Assembly (NCBI RefSeq): GCF_025145845.1
Contig: NZ_CP102253.1
Coordinates: 2,232,001 to 2,296,000 of the forward strand
Direction: 5' to 3'
Origin: Alistipes shahii WAL 8301
GTDB lineage: Bacteria > Bacteroidota > Bacteroidia > Bacteroidales > Rikenellaceae
DNA: 64,000 bases
Shown here: positions 57,752-64,000 of the stretch, one piece after another
Layout: the number at the start of each line of letters is the position of its first letter
Numbering within the stretch: position 1 is the first letter of the stretch
The notes under the pieces: model-generated
The model's input: the letters and a program-made list of their open reading frames with translations, nothing else
Told to the model about the DNA's origin: nothing
The model's database searches: none
Position numbers and translations under genes: made by a program

Positions 57752-57832
57752 TTTATCCGAAGGCTTCCTTGGTTATTTTCGCCTGCGGCCGGATTTTCGA
57801 CCGGAAAACGGACGGATAAACCGAAATGAAAA

Positions 57833-57869
57833 ACTAATTTTTAATTCTTAATTTTTCATTTTTAATTCT
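57833..57869. repeat. AT-rich intergenic repeat
   Basis: TTTTTAATTCTTAATTTTTC-type sequence between mdh and gcvH, related to the copies at 34991-35148 and 48219-48256. Confidence 0.5.
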
Positions 57870-57877
57870 CCTTCGGA

Positions 57878-58255
57878 CTATCCGATCAGTTTCTCGTAGT
57901 CGGCGGCGCCGAGCAGGGCGTCGTATTCGGCCGGGTTCGACATTTTGACCTTCACGAGCCAGCCTTCGCCGTAGGCGTCGCGGTTGACGACGGCGGGATC
58001 GGCGTCCACGGCCTCGTTGAATTCCACGATCTCGCCGCCCACCGGAAGGAACGCGTCGCTCACGGTCTTCACGGCCTCGATCGAGCCGAAAACCTCGCCT
58101 GCGGCGAGCGTCTCGCCCACGGTCGGAACATCGACGAAAACGATGTCGCCCAACTGGCTCTGGGCAAAGTCGGTGATGCCGATAACGGCCGTGTCACCCT
58201 CGATGCGGCACCACTCGTGGTCGCTGGAGTATTTCAGATTTGCAGGTACGTTCAT
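57878..58255 (-). CDS. gcvH: Glycine cleavage system H protein
   Basis: The 125-residue lipoyl carrier has the lipoylation motif VFGSIEAVKTVSDAFLPVGGEIVEFNE with the modified lysine at about residue 63. It shuttles the aminomethyl group between the P and T proteins of glycine cleavage. It stands alone here; P and T genes are not in the window. A minus-strand TATATTTG box at 58298-58305 is its promoter. Confidence 0.96.
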   Translation of the reverse strand: MNVPANLKYSSDHEWCRIEGDTAVIGITDFAQSQLGDIVFVDVPTVGETLAAGEVFGSIEAVKTVSDAFLPVGGEIVEFNEAVDADPAVVNRDAYGEGWLVKVKMSNPAEYDALLGAADYEKLIG

Positions 58256-58297
58256 AATATCCTTAAAATTTGATTTGAATTAGGCTGTTTTACGATG

Positions 58298-58305
58298 CAA
58301 ATATA
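58298..58305 (-). promoter_or_regulatory. -7 box (TATATTTG) of gcvH
   Basis: CAAATATA on the plus strand, 42 bases upstream of the gcvH start. Confidence 0.65.
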
Positions 58306-58431
58306 ACTGTTATTTCTGTAACAGCAAGAGGTTTCGGTTATTATTTCTGTACTTTTCGTCTGATTTTGCGCCCCGGATTTGGTGCGGCGGAGAATATCCG
58401 TTATCTTGTGTTGTCCAAAGGTGTGTTTGCG

Positions 58432-59061
58432 ATGAAAAAACGGGTTGCTCTGCTGGTTGCATTGTGCATCTGGAAGGTTGTTGCGGCGCAGACTCCGTAC
58501 GGAGAGATGCCGGAGCTCTTCCGGCCGGACACGCTGCCGTGCCGGCTGGGCGGCGGCGTATGCTTCGGAATGGATGGGCTTGACGCGGCGATACCCCGGG
58601 GCGGGGGAGCCTCCTCCTGCCGCGATCCCCGGGTCGTGTTTGTCGCCGGCGATACGCTGATAACGTTCATCTCCGTTGCCGGAGTCGCGGATACGGCGCT
58701 CGGGGACCCTGTCTGCCGGTTTTACGGCAGGAACGTGGCGCGCGTCGTTTCCCGGACGCGCAGGATGACGGGCGGACGAATGGGCGCGGCCGACAACGAT
58801 TTTCCGGACGATCCGGATTTTGCGGAGTTGCAGGGAGTCGTGATTGAAAATCAGAGGTATCCCTGGGAATCGTATGCCGCAGGCGATTCCGCCTACCGGC
58901 TGCCTGTGGTCCGGAGTCTCGTCGGGGGAAAGGAGGACCCTCTTCTGGGATCGGATATGCGCCGCCGGTATGTTCGGTTGCTGACCGAAGTCTCCGTTGA
59001 ATTGAAAGCGGGCGGGACGCGGCCTTTCGTGCACGTCGTCTACCTGCTGCCGGACCCCTGA
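58432..59061 (+). CDS. Exported hypothetical protein
   Basis: ATG 58432 (MKKRVALLVALCIWKVVAAQ) gives 209 residues with a signal peptide. The mature protein contains alternating polar and hydrophobic strands and paired cysteines (SCRDP, VCRFYG), suggesting a folded periplasmic or surface protein. No family was recognised. It converges on birA; the stop codons are 4 bases apart. Confidence 0.6.
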   Translation: MKKRVALLVALCIWKVVAAQTPYGEMPELFRPDTLPCRLGGGVCFGMDGLDAAIPRGGGASSCRDPRVVFVAGDTLITFISVAGVADTALGDPVCRFYGRNVARVVSRTRRMTGGRMGAADNDFPDDPDFAELQGVVIENQRYPWESYAAGDSAYRLPVVRSLVGGKEDPLLGSDMRRRYVRLLTEVSVELKAGGTRPFVHVVYLLPDP

Positions 59062-59065
59062 CGGG

Positions 59066-59791
59066 CTATTTCCCGGCAATCACGAATTCGATCTCCTTGA
59101 ACAGATATTCCCGGAGCGTGCCGTCGGCGTGCCGCAGCAGCAATTCGCCCGTGGGGCGCACGCCCTCGATCGAGGCCTCGGTCGGCGTGCCGTCGGGGTA
59201 GCGGAACGTATGCCGTTCGCCCAGTCGGTACATCCGTTCGCGGTAGTCGCGCTGGAGGGTTTCCCGTTCGTCCAGCTCGAGCTGGGCGTAGCGGATGCCG
59301 ATGTGGCGGCGGAAGGCTTCGAGCACCTCGCCGCGGTCGAACGTGCGTCCCGCGACCATGGCCATCGACACGGGGTTCGGAAGCGCGGGGTCGAACTCCG
59401 TCTGGTTGACGTTGATGCCGATTCCGACGATCGTGCGGGCGAGCGTCTGCCCGGAGTAGCTGTGTTCGATCAGGATGCCGACCAGCTTTTTGTCCCCGGC
59501 ATAGATGTCGTTGGTCCACTTGATGCGCGCCGCGATGCCGAACTGCGCAAAGGTGTCGGTGAGAGCGAGGGCTACGGCCTCGTTGAGCAGGAACTGTTCG
59601 CCGGCGGGCAGGAACCGGGGTTCGAGCACCAGCGAGAAGGTGAGGTTCAGACCCTCGGCGCTCGACCATTTATGGCCCCGCTGGCCGCGGCCGGCGGTCT
59701 GGCGTTCGGCCCAGACGATGTCGCCGTGGCGGTATTTCGCGTCGCGGGCGTCGTCGTTGGTCGAGGTGGTCTCTTCGATGCGGTGAATCAT
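59066..59791 (-). CDS. birA: Biotin-[acetyl-CoA-carboxylase] ligase
   Basis: I chose ATG 59791 (MIHRIEETTSTNDDARD), 241 residues. The conserved catalytic region AERQTAGRGQRGHKWSSAEGLNLTFSLVL (about 31-59), the lysine motif RIKWTNDIYAGDKKLVGILIE and the GIGINVNQ stretch are present. The N-terminal HTH of E. coli BirA is absent, so it is the monofunctional type that only attaches biotin. It lies 2 bases after dapD on the same strand; a longer ORF extends back into dapD. Confidence 0.92.
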   Translation of the reverse strand: MIHRIEETTSTNDDARDAKYRHGDIVWAERQTAGRGQRGHKWSSAEGLNLTFSLVLEPRFLPAGEQFLLNEAVALALTDTFAQFGIAARIKWTNDIYAGDKKLVGILIEHSYSGQTLARTIVGIGINVNQTEFDPALPNPVSMAMVAGRTFDRGEVLEAFRRHIGIRYAQLELDERETLQRDYRERMYRLGERHTFRYPDGTPTEASIEGVRPTGELLLRHADGTLREYLFKEIEFVIAGK

Positions 59792-59793
59792 GC

Positions 59794-60621
59794 CTATACC
59801 GATACGCCGAAGTCGCGCAGGGCGTCGTTCAGCGAGGTTTTCTTGTCGGTGGATTCCTTGCGCCGGCCGATGATCAGCGCGCACGTGACGCTGTATTCTC
59901 CCGCCGGGAACTGTTTGCGGTAGCTGCCCGGGACGACCACCGAGCGGGGCGGCACGTAGCCCTTGTAGGTGACGGGTTCAGGCCCCGTGACGTCGATGAT
60001 GTGCGTCGAGCCGGTGATCACGGTGTTCGAGCCGAGCACCGCTTCGCGGCAGACGTGCGCACCCTCGACCACGATGCAGCGCGAGCCGATGAAACAGCTG
60101 TCCTCGATGATCACGGGCGCGGCCTGCACGGGTTCGAGCACGCCGCCGATGCCCACGCCGCCCGAGAGGTGGACGTGTTTGCCGATCTGGGCGCAGGAAC
60201 CCACCGTGGCCCACGTGTCGACCATCGTGCCGGTGTCGACGTAGGCGCCGATGTTCACGTACGAAGGCATCAGAATGGCTCCGGGGGCGATGTAGGCGCC
60301 GTAGCGAGCCACGGCCTGGGGCACGACCCGCACGCCCAGCTCCCCGTAGCCGTGCTTGAGCTCCATCTTGTCGTACCACTCCAGTTCGCCGGCCTCCATC
60401 TTGCGCATGGGCTGGATCGGGAAGTAGAGGATCACGGCCTTCTTGACCCACTCGTTGACCTTCCATTCGCTTTTGGCCGGGTCGACGGGTTCTGCCGTGC
60501 GGAGTTCGCCCTTGTCCACCAGTTCGACGACCTGTCGTACGGCTTGCTGCACGGCGGGGGCCTGAAGCAGCGCGCGGTTTTCCCACGCCTGCTCGATTAT
60601 CGTTTTGAGTTCGTTGTGCAT
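59794..60621 (-). CDS. dapD: 2,3,4,5-tetrahydropyridine-2,6-dicarboxylate N-succinyltransferase
   Basis: The 275-residue enzyme starts MHNELKTIIEQAWENRALLQAPAVQQAVRQVV and has the left-handed beta-helix core (SYVNIGAYVDTGTMVDTWATVGSCAQIGKHVHLSGGVGIGGVLEP). It acts in the succinylase branch of lysine and diaminopimelate synthesis. It is followed by birA with no gap. A minus-strand TAATTTTG box at 60642-60649 is its likely promoter, divergent from the prolyl oligopeptidase promoter. Confidence 0.97.
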   Translation of the reverse strand: MHNELKTIIEQAWENRALLQAPAVQQAVRQVVELVDKGELRTAEPVDPAKSEWKVNEWVKKAVILYFPIQPMRKMEAGELEWYDKMELKHGYGELGVRVVPQAVARYGAYIAPGAILMPSYVNIGAYVDTGTMVDTWATVGSCAQIGKHVHLSGGVGIGGVLEPVQAAPVIIEDSCFIGSRCIVVEGAHVCREAVLGSNTVITGSTHIIDVTGPEPVTYKGYVPPRSVVVPGSYRKQFPAGEYSVTCALIIGRRKESTDKKTSLNDALRDFGVSV

Positions 60622-60641
60622 AGTCTGTTGTTTTCAATAGG

Positions 60642-60678
60642 CAAAATTACTGAAAATATTGAATTTTTCATAACTTTG
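60642..60678. promoter_or_regulatory. Divergent promoters of dapD and the S9 peptidase
   Basis: CAAAATTA at 60642-60649 reads TAATTTTG toward dapD, and TAACTTTG at 60671-60678 reads toward 60707. The two -7 boxes lie within 37 bases, so the promoters overlap. Confidence 0.6.
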
Positions 60679-60706
60679 TCCCGATCATTACCCAAACGGT
60701 TCAATT

Positions 60707-62839
60707 ATGAAGCATTTATCCATCAAGGCCGCCCTTCTGCTCGGCGCAGCGGCGGCGGCAGGTTGCGGCAATATGAAACAGATAAAACACCAGCCTTACC
60801 CCGAGACCGTGCGCGGCGACGTGGTGGACAACTATTTCGGCACGGAGGTTCCCGATCCCTACCGCTGGCTCGAGGACGACAACTCGGAGGCCACGGCCGC
60901 GTGGGTCGCCGCCGAGAACGCCGTGACGCAGGACTACCTCTCGCAAATTCCGTTCCGCGGGGCCATCCGCGAGCGGCTGACCGAAGTGTGGAACTACGCC
61001 AAGGAGAGCGCCCCGCGCAAGCACGGCGACTGGTGGTACTACACTTATAACGACGGTTTGCAGAACCAGTCGGTGATCTACCGCACGAAGGAGCCGGGCG
61101 AGGCCGGCGAGGTGTTCCTCGACCCCAATAAGCTCTCCGACGACGGGACGGTGGCCCTGACCGACATGTCCTTCTCGAAGGACGGCCGCTGGTTTGCCTA
61201 TTCGGCCGCCGCGTCGGGTTCGGACTGGGTGGAGATCCGCGTGATGGACACCGCCGACAAGTCGCTCGCTGCCGACAAGATCGAGTGGGTGAAATTCTCG
61301 GGCGCACGGTGGGCGCCCGATTCCAAGGGGTTCTATTACAGCGCCTACGACGCCCCGAAGCAAAACGCCTACTCTTCCAAGAACGAGTTTCAGAAGGTTT
61401 ATTACCATGCGCTGGGTACGCCCCAGTCGGCCGACAGGCTCATTTACGAGGACCGGGAACATCCGCTGCGTTACTTCTCGGCATGGCCTTCGGAGGACGG
61501 CAAATGGCTCTTCGTCATAGCTTCGGAGGGCACGTCGGGAACGGAGGTCCTCTATAAAAGGGTGTCGGACCCGAAATTCCGCGTCCTGCTGCCGGGCTTC
61601 GATGCCGATTATTCGCCCGTCGACTGCAAGGACGACCGGCTTTATTACGTGACCAACAGGGATGCGTCGAACTACGCGCTGATGAAGGTCGATCTGAACC
61701 GTCCCGGGAGGATCGAAACGGTGATTCCCGAGAGTGAAAGGAACCTGCTCGAAGGCGTGGGCACGGCGGGCGGCAGCCTGTTCGCCTACTACCTGCAGGA
61801 TGCGCAGAGCCGGATTTACCAGTACGACTACGCCGGCAAGCAGGTGCGCGAAGTGGTGCTTCCGGCCATCGGCTCGGTCGACGGATTCGACGGCCGGGAG
61901 GAGGACTCGGAACTTTACTATACGCTGGTCAACTACACGGCTCCGGCCACGATCTACAAATACGACATCGCTTCGGGCGAATCGACGCTCTACAAGGCTC
62001 CGGAGGTGAATTTCGATCCCGAACTGTTCACGACCGAGCAGGTGTTCTACACCTCGAAGGACGGCACGAAGGTTCCGATGTTCATCACCCGCCGCAAGGA
62101 CATGAAGCGCGACGGCAAGAATCCCTGCCTGCTTTACGCTTACGGCGGTTTTCAGATCAACCAGACGCCGAAGTTCAAGCCTTCGGAACTGATGTTCGTC
62201 GAGCAGGGCGGCATCTACTGCGTCGCCAACCTGCGCGGCGGCTCGGAGTACGGCGAGGAGTGGCACAAGGCCGGCATGCTCGAGAACAAGCAGAACGTCT
62301 TCGACGACTTCATCGCCGCCGCCGAGTACCTGATCGCCGGAAAATACACGTCGACGGACAAGCTGGCCATCCACGGCGGATCAAACGGCGGACTGCTGGT
62401 CGGCGCCTGCGAGGTGCAGCGCCCGGACCTCTATGCCGTGTGCCTTCCGGCCGTGGGCGTGATGGACATGCTCCGCTACCACAAGTTCACCATCGGCTGG
62501 GGCTGGGCCGTGGAGTACGGTTCGTCGGAGAACGAGGAGCAGTTTTCCTATATTTACAAGTACTCTCCGCTGCACAATATAAAGGAGGACGTGAAATACC
62601 CCGCGACGCTGGTGACTACCGCGGACCACGACGACCGCGTCGTCCCGGCCCACTCGTTCAAGTTCGCCGCTGCGATGCAGCATGCCCAGGCGGGCGACGC
62701 CCCGATTCTGATCCGCATCGAGTCGAAAGCGGGCCACGGCGCCGGCAAACCCACTTCGAAGCGTATCGACGAGGCGGCCGACATGTACGCGTTCCTGTTC
62801 CAGAACATCGGCGTTCCGTATCGGGAAATTGAGAATTAA
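60707..62839 (+). CDS. Prolyl oligopeptidase (S9A), lipoprotein
   Basis: The 710-residue protein has a lipoprotein signal ([11 protein letters not shown]) then an N-terminal seven-bladed propeller and a C-terminal alpha/beta hydrolase domain. Catalytic Ser lies in [11 protein letters not shown] (about 563-573), Asp in [15 protein letters not shown] and His in [10 protein letters not shown]. It cleaves short proline-containing peptides. The lipoprotein signal places it at a membrane facing the periplasm. It is a single gene with its own divergent promoter. Confidence 0.94.
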   Translation: MKHLSIKAALLLGAAAAAGCGNMKQIKHQPYPETVRGDVVDNYFGTEVPDPYRWLEDDNSEATAAWVAAENAVTQDYLSQIPFRGAIRERLTEVWNYAKESAPRKHGDWWYYTYNDGLQNQSVIYRTKEPGEAGEVFLDPNKLSDDGTVALTDMSFSKDGRWFAYSAAASGSDWVEIRVMDTADKSLAADKIEWVKFSGARWAPDSKGFYYSAYDAPKQNAYSSKNEFQKVYYHALGTPQSADRLIYEDREHPLRYFSAWPSEDGKWLFVIASEGTSGTEVLYKRVSDPKFRVLLPGFDADYSPVDCKDDRLYYVTNRDASNYALMKVDLNRPGRIETVIPESERNLLEGVGTAGGSLFAYYLQDAQSRIYQYDYAGKQVREVVLPAIGSVDGFDGREEDSELYYTLVNYTAPATIYKYDIASGESTLYKAPEVNFDPELFTTEQVFYTSKDGTKVPMFITRRKDMKRDGKNPCLLYAYGGFQINQTPKFKPSELMFVEQGGIYCVANLRGGSEYGEEWHKAGMLENKQNVFDDFIAAAEYLIAGKYTSTDKLAIHGGSNGGLLVGACEVQRPDLYAVCLPAVGVMDMLRYHKFTIGWGWAVEYGSSENEEQFSYIYKYSPLHNIKEDVKYPATLVTTADHDDRVVPAHSFKFAAAMQHAQAGDAPILIRIESKAGHGAGKPTSKRIDEAADMYAFLFQNIGVPYREIEN

Positions 62840-62913
62840 AAATTGGTTTTTCATTTCGGGATATCCGGTTGTAAATCCGGTCGAAATCCCGGTCGAAATC
62901 CCGGTTGCGTCGC
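62840..62913. repeat. AT-rich repeat and short tandem repeat
   Basis: An AATTAAAAATT remnant (about 62835-62850) is followed by a direct repeat of CGGTCGAAATCC (about 62876-62905, two and a half units). Confidence 0.45.
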
Positions 62914-62977
62914 GACAAGCCCCTCCCACGGGAGGGGTTTGGGGTGGGGTAGATTTGTAAACGCGGCCATCGGCCGC
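62914..62977 (+). repeat. REP-like two-hairpin element, copy C
   Basis: CCCTCCC/GGGAGGGG hairpin, GGGGTGGGG, GATTTGTAAACGCGGCC and a GCGGCC-ATC-GGCCGC hairpin. Same architecture as 54156-54215 and 57692-57751. Confidence 0.6.
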
Positions 62978-63042
62978 GAGAGTACAGCGGTCAACTGTGC
63001 AAAAGGTAAAGGAAGGTACGTTAGGTTAATAAGCGAAATAAC

Positions 63043-64000
63043 ATGAAAGTCTATAAATTCGGAGGTGCGTCGGTGCGGAATGCCGACGGAGTGAGGAATC
63101 TGCGCAAGATCATCGACGACGAGCAGAACCTGTTCATCATCGTTTCGGCGATGGGCAAAACGACCAATGCCTTGGAAAAGGTGTTCGAGGGGCTTCAGAA
63201 AGGCGATAAACAGCTCTCGCTGGAGCATGTCGAATCGTTGCGGAAGTACCATGCGGAGATCATCGACGAGCTGTGGCACGAGCCGAAGCGGCTGCCGGCG
63301 GTCGACGCGCTGTTCGGCGAACTGGAAAAGGTCGCGACGGAGACCGTCTACAAACCCGGCGACGCCGAACTGTGGTACGACACGATCGTGGCCTACGGCG
63401 AGCTGGTCTCGACGACGATTATCTCCGAGTACCTGAACTACGCCGGGGTGTCGAACCGCTGGATCGACATGCGCCGCTGTTTTCTCACCGAGCAGCGCCA
63501 CAAGGACGCCGGGGTGAACATCGAGGCTTCGGCTTCGCTGCTGAAAAACGCGCTGGGCAAATGCGTCGAGAACATCTTCATCGGACAGGGCTTCATCGGC
63601 GGCGCGCCCGACGGCACGACCACGACCCTGGGGCGCGAAGGCTCGGACTACTCGGCGGCCGTGGTGGCCAACATTCTCGACGCCGAGTCGATGTCGGTGT
63701 GGAAGGATGTGGACGGCGTGATGAACGCCGATCCGAAAGCATTCCCCGATGCCGTGCAGATCGCCGAACTGAACTACCTCGACACCATCGAACTGGCTTA
63801 CAGCGGCGCGCAGATCATCCATCCGAAGACGATCAAGCCGCTTCAGAACAAGAATATTCCGCTTTACGTGCGGCCCTTCGGCGACAAGCGCAAACCCGGC
63901 ACGGTGATCCGAGGCATGTCGGCCCCGGTCGACGTTCCGATCCTGATCCTCAAGAAGGACCAGGTGCTGCTGACCATCCGGTCGCGGGATTTCTCCTTCG
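63043..64000 (+). CDS. lysC: Aspartate kinase, truncated by the window end
   Basis: ATG 63043 opens a frame still open at base 64000 (319 residues seen). It has the kinase motif VYKFGGASVRNADGVRNL, IIVSAMGKTTNAL, the catalytic region GFIGGAPDGTTTTLGREGSDYSAAVVA and WKDVDGVMNADP, and the start of an ACT-type regulatory region. It phosphorylates aspartate in the pathway to lysine, threonine and methionine. Whether it is monofunctional or fused to homoserine dehydrogenase cannot be seen here. Confidence 0.9.
   Translation, partial: MKVYKFGGASVRNADGVRNLRKIIDDEQNLFIIVSAMGKTTNALEKVFEGLQKGDKQLSLEHVESLRKYHAEIIDELWHEPKRLPAVDALFGELEKVATETVYKPGDAELWYDTIVAYGELVSTTIISEYLNYAGVSNRWIDMRRCFLTEQRHKDAGVNIEASASLLKNALGKCVENIFIGQGFIGGAPDGTTTTLGREGSDYSAAVVANILDAESMSVWKDVDGVMNADPKAFPDAVQIAELNYLDTIELAYSGAQIIHPKTIKPLQNKNIPLYVRPFGDKRKPGTVIRGMSAPVDVPILILKKDQVLLTIRSRDFSF

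Overview
The window reads as chromosome of a gut Bacteroidales, most like Alistipes (Rikenellaceae). Support comes from many -7 boxes of the Bacteroidetes type TAnnTTTG, few Shine-Dalgarno sites, BamD-RpoZ-CoaBC-RecN gene order, GroES-GroEL, an N-succinyl DapD, GH2 beta-galactosidase and Bacteroidetes-type integrases. The genus is an inference from base composition and gene content.

Bases 1 to about 26.9 kb are accessory, AT-rich and patchy. A 53-bp direct repeat holding the 3' end of a tRNA gene lies at 11669-11721 and 25070-25122 with no 5' tRNA half beside either copy. This indicates integrative elements stacked in one tRNA gene. The left element (1-11.67 kb) holds three ORFs interrupted only by TGA at positions that suit tryptophan (1376-1570, 1515-2375, 10928-11389), a KAP P-loop NTPase split by an IS4-family insertion with a 9-10 bp target duplication, and a surface lipoprotein with duplicated DUF4988-like domains and BspA-type leucine-rich repeats. 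The middle element (11.67-25.12 kb) holds a HEPN-like/unknown/SecB-like trio, a seven-gene operon of small membrane, zinc-ribbon and FtsZ-C-like proteins, a BT4734-type primase, an IS256-type element, an excisionase, a tyrosine recombinase, an archaeal-type ATPase and a zeta-like toxin with a 52-residue partner. A third integrase (25238-26428) begins just right of the second repeat and is followed by an IS1595 remnant.

The most unusual regulatory signal is a pair of homologous promoter-leader modules, 8002-8351 ahead of the surface lipoprotein and 16876-17233 (minus strand) ahead of the seven-gene operon. Each has a TAACTTTG promoter, an inverted repeat built on CAATACCCCA bracketing it, and a leader of about 300 nt with two stems kept in position although their sequences differ. 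The last stem is followed by a T-rich run, as in an attenuator.

From 26.9 kb to the end the DNA is GC-rich core genome: beta-galactosidase, a KamA-like radical SAM enzyme, pirin, RF3, NadB, QueA, two tandem outer-membrane barrels, a cation/proton antiporter, enolase, tRNA-His, GroES-GroEL, a DMT permease, the bamD-rpoZ-coaBC-recN operon, a cardiolipin synthase, GreA, a TonB-dependent receptor, malate dehydrogenase, GcvH, BirA-DapD, a prolyl oligopeptidase and the start of an aspartokinase. Three copies of a REP-like two-hairpin element and several AT-rich repeats lie between core genes.
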